From assembly GCA_020740775.1 (NCBI GenBank), contig JAHEWK010000047.1:62001-126000 (forward strand): 64,000 nucleotides of DNA, given 5' to 3'. The notes beneath the pieces were generated by a model. The model made no database searches. It was not told where the DNA came from and was given only the letters and a program-made list of their open reading frames with translations. Source of the DNA: Ilyonectria destructans (taxonomy: Eukaryota > Ascomycota > Sordariomycetes > Hypocreales > Nectriaceae). A program made the translations under genes and the position numbers. Below are positions 1-10,538 of the stretch, piece by piece (within the stretch, counting starts at the first letter, position 1; every line of letters starts with the position of its first letter).

Positions 1-640
1 GGCGCTAAGGAGTGTTAACAAATACAGCCAGTGTACCGTGTTTGTCTATTGTGAATAAGTATCGCGCAACTGAAACCATCCGTCCTAACAAAACTTACAT
101 GTTCAACAGCAACCTAATTTGGTAGCTTTGGAATGGGCTATCTGATTGATTTCCAAGAAGCATGTACTGCCTGAGAGACGATGAAGTGTGTGTTATCTCA
201 GTGGCGAACCTCAAGCTGACGAGTTAAGAGATACCAACCCTGCCATAACAGATAGGCGGGGTACCAGGTAACTTCTATCCAATACCTGTAGGGTAGGTTG
301 GGCTGGGATTGCATCGTCCTGAGCGAAGCTGTTGAGATGCCAATCACGCTAATCTCTTTGAGAATCACAGTCAAACTAGTGAGATTATAACCACTGGCTT
401 GCTCACAGCTTCTCTTTGGTATCGATTCCATCATAGTCTGAGATATAATGGGCCCCGAGTTTCTGCGTCAATGTGGTTCGATTACGTGACTACGTCCCAT
501 CCCAAAGCGCAGATTAAGTCAATTACAGTCCGCCCGAAAGGCTATCTATCGTTCTTATTGAAGACAGGAGCCCACGGGAGGCAGCCTGAGAGGCACGGGG
601 AGTGCCCGGCCGCAAGTGGGGCTATTATGTTCGGACTGAT
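1..640. other. No recognisable gene
   Basis: Mixed-composition sequence. I see no conserved protein motif, RNA gene or repeat structure here. Short open frames on both strands look random. Confidence 0.4.
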
Positions 641-644
641 AGTG

Positions 645-784
645 TAAACTACAGTTTGCACTGTAGTTTAGTTTCGACCTTGACGGACGGACCAATAGTT
701 CAGTTTGCGTATCTCAGGCAAACTGGCAGTCCAGTGTAGCTAAGTCAAACGGACTGGCAGTTTAGTGTGACCAAGGCAAACGTA
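645..784. repeat. Hairpin and ACTGGCAG repeats, probable hAT subterminal region
   Basis: A 10-bp perfect stem with a 6-nt loop lies at 645-670 (TAAACTACAG, loop TTTGCA, CTGTAGTTTA). It is followed by repeated AAACTGGCAGT and GGACTGGCAGTTTAGTGT units. The block directly abuts the hAT transposase fragment at 785-1115. It is most simply read as that element's subterminal repeat zone, although I cannot identify a terminal inverted repeat. Confidence 0.4.
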
Positions 785-1115
785 CTAAATGAGCAGTTTG
801 AGGCTTTCACACGCACTGGTTGCACTATTAGGAGCCCTGCCTACCGAGCTGGCTGATGGCGATATCAAGGCTTTCTGCCTCTTATCTTCCTTAAACTGGC
901 TGAACTTATTATGGAACGTTTTCCTCCTCTTCGCAACGGGCTCACCGCTCATATGAGTAATCTCAAGTTTCGAGTAGCAGTCGTCCCACACCTGTTTAAC
1001 CATCTTCTTCGCGTTTCGGACCCATTCCGGTCGAGTATCCCACTCACGCTCGACGACATTCCAACTAAACGCGGGGTGGAAGGCTAGGGCGGCGTAGAAG
1101 TTCCCAGCGTGCGCG
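785..1115 (-). pseudogene. hAT transposase fragment (central domain)
   Basis: Read on the minus strand from about 1115, the translation contains NFYAALAFHPAFSWN, RPEWVRNAKKMVKQVWDDCY and KRRKTFHNKFSQFKED. These match the segment of fungal hAT transposases between the catalytic core and the C-terminal dimerisation region (the ..LHP.. then RPEW.. then VQ.LW.EEY pattern). The N-terminal zinc finger, the catalytic region and the C-terminal dimerisation domain are all absent. The fragment ends at 785 beside a repetitive block. A different hAT C-terminus lies at 2245-2679 on the opposite strand, with a pogo remnant between them, so the original element has been broken up and possibly inverted. Confidence 0.65.
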
Positions 1116-1173
1116 GCTTCCGTCCCTACTTATCTCCCAATTAGACCCCTGCTAGCAACCAGGTAGCCCAATG

Positions 1174-2064
1174 TCACAGACCACTCGTCACATTGGCTAC
1201 ACAGAGACACATGAAATCAGGCGTTGCATGTGATCCGTGGCCATCCAATAAAAGAAGTCGCTTCTCATTGGGCTTTTCCGTCTTTGATCCCGGAATAAAG
1301 ATCTCTTTTAGCCACTCAAGGCCAATTGCATCATTAGTCCAGCCTTTATCAGATGATGTAAAGTTCCAATTGGTTAGATAGTCCATATCCTCTGGAAACC
1401 ACGGCTGTTGTGGGTTCTTGCCTTTGAAGATAACCAATGGGTTGAGGCACTTTCCTGTTGCAGAAATAGCCTCAAGAATGCTAGTCCAATGGAGGCTGCC
1501 CGGGTGTTTCTTAATAGTTGATCGTAGCTCTGATTAGCCAAGCACAAGCCTGTTAGTTCCGATTCCTTGGAAGATCCCAGTTTCATCCCAATTCCAACGG
1601 TTACGCGGAGGGATATCGCGGATACCTGGTTGGCCCAATATATCGAAGAACGCGCCAATAGCATACGGATTGGCCCCATTTATCTTGTTTGAGTCAATTC
1701 CCTTGGCTCTGAGTGTTTTTATTCGCGGATTGCGGCGTAAAAACCCAGTCATCCAACTTTTTCCAAGTGGTCGGTTATCGCCAGCTGCGCCCAAAATGGA
1801 AATGACCAACTTCCGGATCTGGGCATGAATCATAGCCATACCCAGCTTGTCTTGAAAGATAAGCCAGTCACAGAGCTGCCTTTCTTGATGTATAGAGAGC
1901 CGTTGCTGCCATTGGTGGGCTTCATGACGGGCTTCTGTGCCGTTGACTCGATCGCGTAGGATTCCATAGGGAAGACTGTGATGATTGGCAGCTTTTCGCA
2001 TCGATACACCTTCAGCAACCTCTTGGATGGCCAATTGAAGGTTATTTTCAGTGTAATTGGGCAT
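1174..2064 (-). pseudogene. Fot1/pogo-like transposase, nonsense-mutated and truncated
   Basis: Cut-and-paste transposase of the Fot1/pogo (Tc1/mariner superfamily) group. The likely start is the Met at 2064 (MPNYTENNLQLAIQEV), followed by a psq/CENP-B type helix-turn-helix (VSMRKAANHHSLPYGIL). Next comes the WMTGFLRRNPRI region and the first catalytic Asp in NRWNWDETGI. A TAA at 1534-1536 (GGC TAA TCA) stops the frame, but the same frame continues through SILEAISATGKCLNPLVIFKGKN and the second catalytic Asp motif LLLLDGHGSH. It diverges after FMCL and lacks the third acidic residue and C-terminus, about 150 residues short of the family norm. The stop could be a C-to-T change from CAA. I cannot identify terminal inverted repeats. 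Confidence 0.75.
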
Positions 2065-2244
2065 GCTGAATAGCCCAAAGAGGCCGAATTGCCCAATGAG
2101 GTATTGTGAAAGGAAGAAACACGTGTGGCGCAAGACGCGTTGTCGTCAACGCGGGTTAAAGTGGGCCGGTCGGACGGTGGTTGGTCGGTTACTAGGGCAG
2201 TTGACTTATAGCACTACGAGCATCGTGAGACCAGCTTTCTTCGA

Positions 2245-2679
2245 ATGCCGTCAATGACGAAAAATCAGCTCCCAAAGGGCGGAAGACGTACAGCTCCGTT
2301 CCAAGAATACCTTGAAGAGAACCGCTGCGCAGCACTAGTAGCACAAGGTGACGACAGCCTGGAGCCGTTTGAAGACGAGTATCAACAATGGATTTCGAAC
2401 CATGAGAGTGGTGATGCCCAGGTTCGTGACCCTCTTACTTATTGGCACGAGAAAAGGTTCAAGTATCCACGCCTGTCACGAATGGCCCTTGATTTCTTCA
2501 CGATCCAGCCCATGTCCGCTGAGTGTGAACGTCTTTTTTCAGCAGCAGGGCGGATGGTAACACCTCTGCGGAGTCGGCTTGATGCACAGGTTATTGAGAC
2601 CTGTCAGGTCTTGCGTTCATGGCTCAGGGCGGGTATTGTTCGAGACTTAGACCCTTTCTTTGTCTCAGTAGCAGAGTAG
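2245..2679 (+). pseudogene. hAT transposase C-terminal dimerisation domain, orphan fragment
   Basis: The reading frame encodes the hAT C-terminal dimerisation domain: DPLTYWHEKRFKYPRLSRMA, then DFFTIQPMSAECERLFSAAG, RMVTPLRSRL and CQVLRSWLRAGI. These are the hallmark blocks of the family (WW/YW..., A.D.L.IP..S...ER.FS..., R..L......). Nothing upstream on this strand encodes a catalytic domain, so this is a terminal fragment of a larger element. It is followed by a TCCAC-rich repeat zone ending in a CAACCCTG terminus at 3033, the expected right end of such an element. The Met at 2245 is unlikely to be a natural start. Confidence 0.75.
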
Positions 2680-2879
2680 CAGGACAACCTCAAGATGGCT
2701 CACATGACGGACGACGAGCTTCAAGAGTGGGCAACAGCGTGGCTTGAGAATGTGGTAGAGCCCCACCAAGAAGATAGCGGTTGGGAATAGCTAGACTATC
2801 ACGAACGGCGGTACTTAATCAGGCCAGGGCGTTGGGATAACTTCACTCTTAACAACTGCTGGCTGCTGACCGCTGACGT

Positions 2880-3033
2880 AATGGACACATCCACTCATCC
2901 ACTACATCCACTACGTCCATTCCACTCCACGATAGCTTCGAATGGATCCACTACAGTGATGGGCTCCGTGGATTAAGGTCCATCCACTCCACTGCCTCCG
3001 CGAGTGGATTTAGTGGAGTGGATTGCAACCCTG
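2880..3033. repeat. hAT right end: TCCACT subterminal repeats and TIR
   Basis: Dense copies of ATCCACT, TCCACTCCAC and AGTGGA in both orientations end in GGATTGCAACCCTG at 3033. The reverse complement begins CAGGGTTGC, a typical fungal hAT terminus. This is the 3' end of the element whose C-terminal coding part lies at 2245-2679. I find no matching left terminus in the window. Confidence 0.6.
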
Positions 3034-3160
3034 TCTGAACATAATATTTGTATTTTATTATTTTTGACCTGCCTGAGCACAAACATTCTAACGCGTAGTG
3101 GCTTTTACGAACAAATGTTCAGAGTAGCAAACGTTCTCATGGACAAGTGCAAATAAACAA

Positions 3161-3561
3161 CTAAAAGAGTGACTGAACGCGCTCGGTGGAGGTAAAAAAA
3201 GCCTCGGAACTCCCACCCTGCTGGTCGGCCGACGCGAGACTCACGTTGGACCGGTCAAAATAGTCCCGGACAACTTGACGAAGGATGCCACACAACGACT
3301 CCCATGTTTATGGGGTTCCTGTGTCCGGATCGACATGGGTCTCGGTGTGGCGCCGAGCTGGCCCTTCATCTCAATCACGGCGACGCTAAGGCCATCGTCA
3401 ATGAGACGAACCGCCGCGTACGTTCCCGAAGAACCCCCGCCGATGATGCAGACGTCTCGCTCAATGACTTTTAGACGCGGCTTATCGCGATTTTTGCAAC
3501 CGTAAGGGTCAGCCAATGCGGCAGCCGCAAGGAGCGGAAGGACGGTGGGAACAAGCCTCAT
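3161..3561 (-). pseudogene. FAD-dependent oxidoreductase N-terminus, frameshifted remnant
   Basis: Starting at the Met at 3561, the peptide opens with a secretory signal-like segment (MRLVPTVLPLLAAAALA). The dinucleotide-binding fold follows: DVCIIGGGSSGTYAAVRL (GxGxxG) and then an acidic end of beta-2 (VAVIEMKGQLG). After GQLG the frame slips. The next frame reads GHTETHVDPDTGTP, a second slip gives INMGVVVW, and a third gives VVRDYFDRSNV. These blocks occur in that order in fungal secreted FAD/amine-oxidase-like proteins, so at least three small indels have accumulated. Nothing of the substrate domain or C-terminus remains. Upstream 3562-3660 shows no clear promoter signal. The assignment to the FAD-oxidoreductase fold is firm; the subfamily is not. 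Confidence 0.6.
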
Positions 3562-4813
3562 GATGAAAGCATCTTCGGGAAAAAGTGATTGAGCCGCAGC
3601 GATGAGACCTCCCATGCGGGCTTGGACTGGGAACGATAACTCCCGCCGACACTGCGTTTACTGGGATCCAATCTTGTACATTTTATCCCCATCTTGCAGG
3701 CTCAATTACCACATTCTGAATGCGTGGGTCTTGGTAAGCTGACGTCGGTCGCATAAACCATCCGGAAAATGGTCGTCTATGGAGCCAAGTATAGATCGCC
3801 CGATCTAGTGTCACAAATAAAAACACCGGTACGGGCTCGAACTTGAAAGGTTATCTAGTAAGCGGGCAGCCAAGAAGTTCAACTGTGCCTTCGCGGGCGG
3901 TCCGTAACGTGCCACGGAAAAAGGGGTTTTATTATTACGTTTGTGTGGCTCTGAAAGGATATGTGGCGGAGTAAATCCTTATCACCAGACCATCCAGATG
4001 GTCGACTTCGACCTTCATCTTGGCGACCATTCTGGCTCTTTTCACAAAGTAGCACAGGCACGACGATAACGCCGAATGGCTGGCCAGCCTCTGTAACATT
4101 GAAAATGTATGTGAAGCATGTGAAGCATGTGAATGCATGTGAATGCATGTAATAGGTACGTCATAGCTCCTTTGGTCCAAAAGGTAAGTTAGCCGCTTTT
4201 CCGAGTTTGTCAGATCAGCGGTGGATGGCGTGATTCGTGAATCATGTCTTTTTTATTGCTAGCTCTGAAGTTTCTTCCATCATGATACAATGTAAGATGA
4301 GTGTTGACTGTACAACGTTACCCTATTCTAGCACCTGATTCCTTCCTGGGGTTGGGAATCACCGTTTCCCAAAGCCCGTGTGAGCAGCTATCCAGTTATT
4401 TAGGAGAAGCTAAGTTTCTATGCAGGGTGGAAAGCCGAGGAGATAAAGGTGCCGGGCACCTACCCATGGAGGAGAGAGTGAGGAGACGAACGCTTTCTTC
4501 TTTGACTGTTCGAGTCAGGGACAAGTCGAGAACGGGTTGTGCTTAACGCACAACACTACGAAGTTATCACGAAAGGGTGAGTAATTTATTGCTGCCGGGA
4601 CGACGTAGGGATCGAGAGATCCTTGCACATTTTCACGAGTGAAGCACGATCGAGAGGGAGTGAAGTATATCTAGTTACAAGCAACGGGGATCGCTTGCGA
4701 GATTGATACTGATGGAATCAGCAGTGTATACGATATCCAGAGGGTATTCAAGTTGGGAGCGAAAAGCGATCTGGTCATAAGTTAAGAGACGAACTGTGAT
4801 TAAAAAAGGAGAG
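3562..4813. other. Intergenic; short tandem repeat at 4111-4150
   Basis: No conserved coding sequence is visible. A short imperfect tandem array (GTGAAGCAT twice, then GTGAATGCAT twice) lies at 4111-4150. The rest is unique-looking sequence. Confidence 0.4.
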
Positions 4814-5360
4814 ATGCAGTCGAGCCTCAGTATGCCACAGAGTGATCAAGATGCTTGGTATCTTGTGGTGACATTTGGCGGATGCGGAGCATTCTTTCCT
4901 GAAGCGCGGCGGGCCGGATTATTTCGACATAATGTTTTGCGATAGGCCCTTCCGGAAGGGCCGACCCGAGAGACGGCAGGGATCGTGGTGGATCCCTTAT
5001 GCTTCCAGACAGGATTGTCTGAGTGCACTGTACGGGTCAGATCCGGAGACAGTCGACCGTATACGATTCAATGGTTATGTCATTGCTGGGTGAGCAATCC
5101 TTTTTTTTTGCCCCTCCTTTTCCAAGTGTGGAAATAGAGGTTTGGGGACGGGTGTTTTGACACGGAGACGTGGCTGACTCCTTGATTAACTCGTTAGGCT
5201 GGCTATTGTGCGACCGGATGGGAGCATTGATGGTGTTTGGAGAATGCCTACGGCTGAAGGCGGCAAGTACTTGGGTCCTGCAGACAGACGACTGCCTAAG
5301 TTCGTGTCTCAGTACATGAGGGCGGTACGTGACATGAGAGTGCTGGCTGCGCCAGACTAG
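4814..5360 (+). CDS. Unrecognised small two-exon gene, possibly frameshifted
   Basis: An open frame at 4869-5089 (HSFLKRGGPDYFDIMF.., GSWWIPYASRQDCLSALY.., DRIRFNGYVIAG) ends at a good donor (GG/GTGAGC). A 108-nt intron (5090-5197) with a TGATTAAC-like branch region and TTAG acceptor follows. It joins in phase to a second exon at 5198-5360 (LAIVRPDGSIDGVWRMP.., KYLGPADRRLPKFVSQYM.., LAAPD, stop). The spliced frame has ordinary amino-acid composition. Exon 1 has no ATG in frame because a TGA lies at 4869-4871. A frame from the ATG at 4814 (MQSSLSMPQSDQDAWYLVV) runs into it only through a frameshift or another intron near 4865. I do not recognise the family. It could be a small lineage-specific gene or a decayed one. 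Confidence 0.4.
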
Positions 5361-6758
5361 AATGCCTTGTTTTTGTAGACTCGACTAGGAGGAGAGGCAA
5401 GCATTCTATGGGCCGTATTGTGCGAGGCAGTCGGGTTCGCGTAAATTACCCTTTTGAGTTTTGCAGTCGTAACACTAGCCTGTTTGAGTTTCGCTGTTAA
5501 CAGTACTTTAGCTAATTGTTGGATTGAGACCTCGTGTGGCGGCATAACATGCCTGATCCGGACTGCCGGATCCGGACAGCCTGATCCGGAACGCCGGATG
5601 TGGTAATAAGCCGGATCCGGCATCATAACAACGCCGGATCCGTCTCCCTTTAACACCCTGATCTAGATCCCTTTGAGTATAAAAAAGGGCCCCTATGACC
5701 CTCAATTAAGGGAGGACAATGACATCAATTGACATCATTTTGATCAATCACTCCTGCTATTGCATATAGCAAATTGCGTATCCAACACTAATCCAAAACT
5801 CTGCCCAGCCCTAACAGTTTCAACTCCTAAACGAGATTTGCGAAAGAATGATGCGCTTGAGGCTAGCCATTGGAAGACCCTGTCGAGTGCACAGACAAGG
5901 ATCCTGTAATTAAACGCAACAAATATGGGTACAGAGGGGCTTCCTGCTGAAAAGGGTGTATTTTGACGAAATACCAAGGGCCGTGACAGTGTGCACAAGC
6001 CCGTTTGTGTGCATCCTTGGTACAGTAGGGACTTTCGCTGGTCTGGTCCCCACTTTTACAAGAGGTAGATATCGCGGCCCTGTCTCTGAAGGTACAACGC
6101 CACTGAGTCAATACTTTGCTATGTGGCTGCCGTTATGACGCGGAAGGTGCGAGGAGGTTTGAAATGGAAGCTAGGTTCGAAACGGACTTGCTATGTGGGC
6201 GTCGGCATTAATGCCAACCATTGCAACATCGCCTAACCTACAACCAGACCTGGTCACGCGAGTGTTGCGTAGGCAACCATCGCTCGTTTAACATGTCCTA
6301 TGCCTCGCAAGGGGTCTTTTAAGGCCTTACGATCTTTCTGGGTGTTGAATCACTGATCAAACAATCTATTCTACTTGACTAATACTCTTTCGAGCAATAT
6401 CGAGTAAACTCAATGAAGACGTGAGTACTAGCTTTAGTTCATATAAAATCTCAGATACGACGGATGTCACCATCGTCGCTTAGACTTTTGACTAAATTGA
6501 AGAACTTACGTCAAGCCTACGTTTACATGCTGCTGGAGGTAGCAATTCGTCATTTATTTAGCTTCCCGCATTGACACATACTGCCATGCCACTGACCAAG
6601 GGCTTACCCACCTCTGGTGATGTTGGTGGGTTGGGGAGAAGAGGTACGTCAACGACCACTCCATAAAGTCCCCAGTGGATGGGCGAGTCTCTGATCAATT
6701 TCAGTCTTTACTTCCATTCAACTGTCTATCTGTCTCATTCCGTCTGACCCTTTGAACC
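5361..6758. other. Upstream region of the dynamin-like gene; little else seen
   Basis: Apart from the CCGGATCC block at 5540-5661 I see no supported gene. The last 150 bases are pyrimidine-rich (CTGTCTATCTGTCTCATTC) directly before the ATG at 6759, as is common in fungal promoters. Confidence 0.35.
5540..5661. repeat. CCGGATCC repeat block with hAT-like end
   Basis: Repeated GATCCGGA, GCCGGATCCGG and TGATCCGGAAC units in both orientations end in TTTAACACCCTG near 5661. The reverse complement begins CAGGGTGTTAAAG, resembling a hAT terminus with palindromic subterminal repeats, as in other hAT elements of this window. No transposase or partner end is seen nearby, so this is at best a solo end or MITE fragment. 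Confidence 0.35.
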
Positions 6759-9003
6759 ATGACTCTTTCCGCAGAGAGCGAATATGAACCCCCTGATGAG
6801 GCTTTCGGTCTTCTTCGCTCCGCAAGATTGAGCTCTCGTCTGAACCAGATAGAGCAGATCAGAGCAAATGGAGTTGGAGAATTGATCTCTTTGCCTCAAC
6901 TGGTGGTTTGCGGGGACCAATCAGCAGGGAAAAGCTCAGTCTTGGAGGGGATTACGGGAATCCCTTTTCCCAGACAAGATGGTTTATGCACTAGATTTCC
7001 TACGGAGATTGTACTGAGGCACTGCAACGCGGCACAGACCATCGTCGCTAGCATTCGGCCTCACAGCTCTCGTCCTCAACAAGTTCAACAAAGTCTGAGG
7101 GCATACCACAAGGATGTCAAGGATCTCTCGGAACTGCCATCCATCATCAATGATGTATCGAAGCTCATGGGACTTCGGGGGTTCACCGACAGCGACGATG
7201 ACAACGCCTTTGCATCGGATGCTCTCCGTATTGAGATCAGTGGACCCATCGGCCTGCATCTCAGTGTGGTAGATCTCCCTGGTCTGATTTCAGTGTCGAA
7301 CGAGGAGCAATCGGACGACGATGTCGACGCAGTCCGCGATATGGTTGCATCGTACCTACAGAATTCCAGAACGATTGTTCTATCCGTTCTTCAGGCCAGC
7401 AACGATATTGCCAACCAGGGCATCATCAAACTGGCTCGTTAGTTTGATCCAGATGGTGGGAGAACAGTTGGGATCATCACGAAACCTGACTTGATCAATG
7501 AAGGAACCGAGAGCAAAATCGCCCGCGTGGCTAAAAACTTGGATAACATCAAACTCAAGTTAGGCTTCTTTTTGTTGAAGAATCCGAGTCCTTCGGAGCT
7601 TGAACAAGGTCTGGATATGGATACGCGATCTCGCCGCGAGCTTCAGTTTTTCTCCTCGCCTCCCTGGGTGTCGCAAGGGCTCGATACTGAACGGATTGGG
7701 GCGGAGAAGCTCAGGGTTTTCCTGCAGGATCTCCTGGATACCCATATCGAAAGAGAACTCCCGAAGGTGAAAGAAGATATTAGGAAGAGCCTAGAGGCCT
7801 CAGAGAGGGAATTGCAAGTATTGGGGGAGCCACGCCCAACCGTTGGGCACATTCGCGCCTTTATGATCAGGCTCAGCATGCGATTCACAGAAATAGCACA
7901 GGCAGCACTTGACGGAAACTATCATGGAAACGACCAGGAATTCTTCGCTAACTCCGAGGATTCAAGGTTGCGTGCTCGAGTTCAACAACTCAACACTACC
8001 TTTGCCACCCAAGTGCGGGTGAACGGTGAGAAGAGACGAGTCAAAGCGACGCCTCAATCTCCAGAATCAGATAACGAATCAACTAATGATGCAGACGGCC
8101 AAATGATTGTGACCAAAGCAGAGATGATGCACTGGGTCAAGCAGGTAAGCGAATTGCCTACGTCGAGAAAAGTATTAAGGCTTACTCATTGATAAAGGCC
8201 TATACACGTACAAAAGGGAAAGAGCTCCCAGGAAACTATAATTCTGCTCTACTTGGAGAACTGTTCCTCGAACAGTCTCAGCCATGGTTACCAATCGCCG
8301 AAAACCATGTCGACAATGTCTTCAGCGCTGTGTCGAAATGGGTTGGCAAGGCGGCAGATAGGCTGTTACACGAGGAAAAGATCCGCCGAGAAATTAGCGA
8401 ATTACTGCAAGACTGGATGCAGAGAGCGAGAGAGCAAGCGTCAGATGAGCTTAGCAAGCTTATCCAAGACGAGAAACGAAGCCCGCTGACCTACAATCAC
8501 TACTACACCGACAATGTGCAGAAGGCGAGGCTGAATTTCCAGAGAATGGTAATAAAAGACGTTGTGGCTGAGGTTACAGAAGAAGAATGGCACGGGAAGT
8601 TGCACATCTCCAATCGGCCCGTCGAGATCGAGAATTTTGTTTCCGCACTGCAATCGAGGATCACTGTCAACATGGATGAGCAAGCGTGCAATGAAGCTCT
8701 CACGGAGCTGCATGCCTATTACAAGGTGAGTATGATCTCTTTTTGCTCAACAGCTCTTTCTCGTTTGCTTATTGTTACAAGGTTGCCATGAAAACATTCG
8801 TCGACAACGTGGCCCGACAAGTCATTGAACGGCATATTATATCAAGTTTACCAGCCGCATTTTGCCCCAACAATGTATCTCAAATGCCTGACGAAGCTCT
8901 CTTGAACATCGGCTCGGAGCCCGAAAAGCAAATTCTGCAAAGACAAAAACTTGCCGAAATAACTCAAGGGCTGAGACAAAGCCTTGCTGCCCTACAGAAA
9001 TAG
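6759..9003 (+). pseudogene. Dynamin-like (Mx-type) GTPase with one internal TAG
   Basis: Dynamin-superfamily large GTPase, expected to bind and remodel membranes by GTP-driven self-assembly. Three exons are inferred: 6759-8144, 8198-8725 and 8782-9003. The introns are 53 and 56 nt, both GT..AG and phase 0, giving 711 codons, normal for fungal Mx-like proteins. The G1 loop is GDQSAGKSS (residues 52-60), the switch-I Thr is in GLCTRFPTE, G3 is DLPG (172-175) and G4 is TKPD (241-244). The middle/stalk region and a C-terminal effector-like helix (about 640-711) follow. The only defect is TAG at 7440-7442 between LAR and FDPDG, inside the G domain. Everything after it stays open and spliceable. 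It may be a young pseudogene (CAG to TAG), a locus repaired by mRNA editing, or a sequencing error. It has no evident operon-like partners. Confidence 0.8.
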
Positions 9004-9428
9004 AACCCGTGAAACAGCAAGCTATTCTGTACGTGGATGCGCTTCGCACTACCCCATCATTTTTGCCCTGGTTGCGGTCATTTGGCCGACCGCCTCATTA
9101 GTTGACTCGTTATCTGATTCTGGAGATTGGGACGTAACTTTGGTTTTTGTCGGATTTCCTGGTAAGATTTTGCTTCATGGGCTTCAGGCAACCTTTTGGT
9201 AGATGAGTCCCTCGACATTGGTTTTCCCACAGGGTTTTCCCAATGCTGTTACGCAAATGCGGAGGGAAGATGTTCGTGTATGTAATGTGGAATATAAAGA
9301 TTTCTACTTCATGGTTTATATATCCGTTCTCGATATGCTCGACGGGATCGAGGTTTTAGGTACTAAAGTCTAATTCGCAGCCGAGTATATCTACTCATTG
9401 CCTTCAGCTTCCGTCATCATTTTCACTT
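9004..9428. other. Intergenic between convergent genes
   Basis: This is the shared 3' flank of the plus-strand GTPase gene and the minus-strand ORF ending at 9429. No repeats or coding motifs are recognised. Confidence 0.4.
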
Positions 9429-10538
9429 CTACTGCCTGGCTCTCCTAAGTGGACCCAGGAGCCTCCTAACTTCCCACATAACCGTCCCCTCCTTCCCTCC
9501 GAGCCATGCTTCTCCTTCCTTTCCAAGATGCTCTAGCATCATTTTCCACCCTGGCGTTAGGCACGTTCGCCTCTCCAGCCGGCTGTCCGGCCGCTGTCCG
9601 TCTTCTTCATTGAGCCATTCGTTGTCCACCGCGTTCAGATCCCGCTGTACCTCCTCTAACCAAACCTCACGACCAACTCTTCCTCTTTGCCACCCTTGAA
9701 ACGCCTTGTCTAGGATCAAGACCTTGCTGTAGTGCACGATGGCCTCTATTCTGTCCCTGATATCCACATCCATTGGCAAAATGTTCATGCTAAACTTCCC
9801 TCGACTGATGTAGTCTTCCTTACCCTCCTCCGAGATAGCTGACCGTATCAAGATCGCCGTCCACCAGAGCAGCAGGTTACTCTGCGCCTTCGCAGACCGG
9901 TCTGTGAGTGCTTTGGCGAACAACCCTTGAAGGGCATCTCCTGGATCATCATTGTCCATGACCCAGCCCCGCCCTGGCGTTGCCGCCACCATCACATCCA
10001 ACACATCTTCCATGTCCTCTTCGTCCAGTTCCAACCCCATCTCCTCTAGACTTTCATCGTCTTCCTTGATACACCACACCAGAAAGCATGCCAATCCTGT
10101 CCACATGGACTGAAATCGTCGCCGCCTTCCCAATAGCCACCTCGCCGCTAGCGACTCGAACGGTCTAGCATCGGGCCCCTCCGCGCTTTGATTGAGCGTC
10201 AGGCGTGCCTTTGCTGGCCAACGCTCGGACAGTGCTTCGAGCCCATCTATCCGATCCCAGAATGTTTGCTTGATTGCCTCGCGCTGTTTGGCATCCGCAC
10301 TCTGCACGACTCGACGGGCTGCGCCCGAGCCTGTGATCCTCGTCTTGGTTGCCTTGAGGAACCGCTCCCAGTTCCGGAGAATCGCCTGCCACACTTCTTC
10401 GTCCTCTCCCGGTGCAAGAAACCCGATTGACCGAAGCCACTCCTCGCATAACGGTCGCTCCTCTGCCATGATCGGTACCACGTCCTCGGCTACCAGCATC
10501 AGGATCTGGTTCGGTCGCTCGTTGATTCCGGCGGCCAT
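9429..10538 (-). CDS. Uncharacterised 369-residue protein
   Basis: A single uninterrupted frame from an ATG at 10538, noticeably richer in GC than its flanks. The protein is acidic and Trp-rich. Visible features are a helical N-terminal half (ERPLCEEWLRSIGFLAPGED, VWQAILRNWERFL), an acidic stretch (EEMGLELDEEDMEDVLDVM), a hydrophobic segment that could be buried or membrane-associated (NLLLWWTAILIRSAI), and a basic C-terminus (VRRLLGPLRRARQ). I find no catalytic motif and do not recognise the family. It ends 425 bp from the convergent GTPase gene. The flank upstream of its start (10.6-11.1 kb) is AT-rich with short inverted repeats, so it could be transposon cargo or a lineage-specific gene. 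The frame's length argues for a real gene. Confidence 0.5.
   Translation of the reverse strand: MAAGINERPNQILMLVAEDVVPIMAEERPLCEEWLRSIGFLAPGEDEEVWQAILRNWERFLKATKTRITGSGAARRVVQSADAKQREAIKQTFWDRIDGLEALSERWPAKARLTLNQSAEGPDARPFESLAARWLLGRRRRFQSMWTGLACFLVWCIKEDDESLEEMGLELDEEDMEDVLDVMVAATPGRGWVMDNDDPGDALQGLFAKALTDRSAKAQSNLLLWWTAILIRSAISEEGKEDYISRGKFSMNILPMDVDIRDRIEAIVHYSKVLILDKAFQGWQRGRVGREVWLEEVQRDLNAVDNEWLNEEDGQRPDSRLERRTCLTPGWKMMLEHLGKEGEAWLGGKEGTVMWEVRRLLGPLRRARQ

Noticed and set aside
3830..6180. Possible tRNA-like GGTTCGAA or GCTCGAAC boxes
   Set aside because: No accompanying A box or cloverleaf could be built around them.
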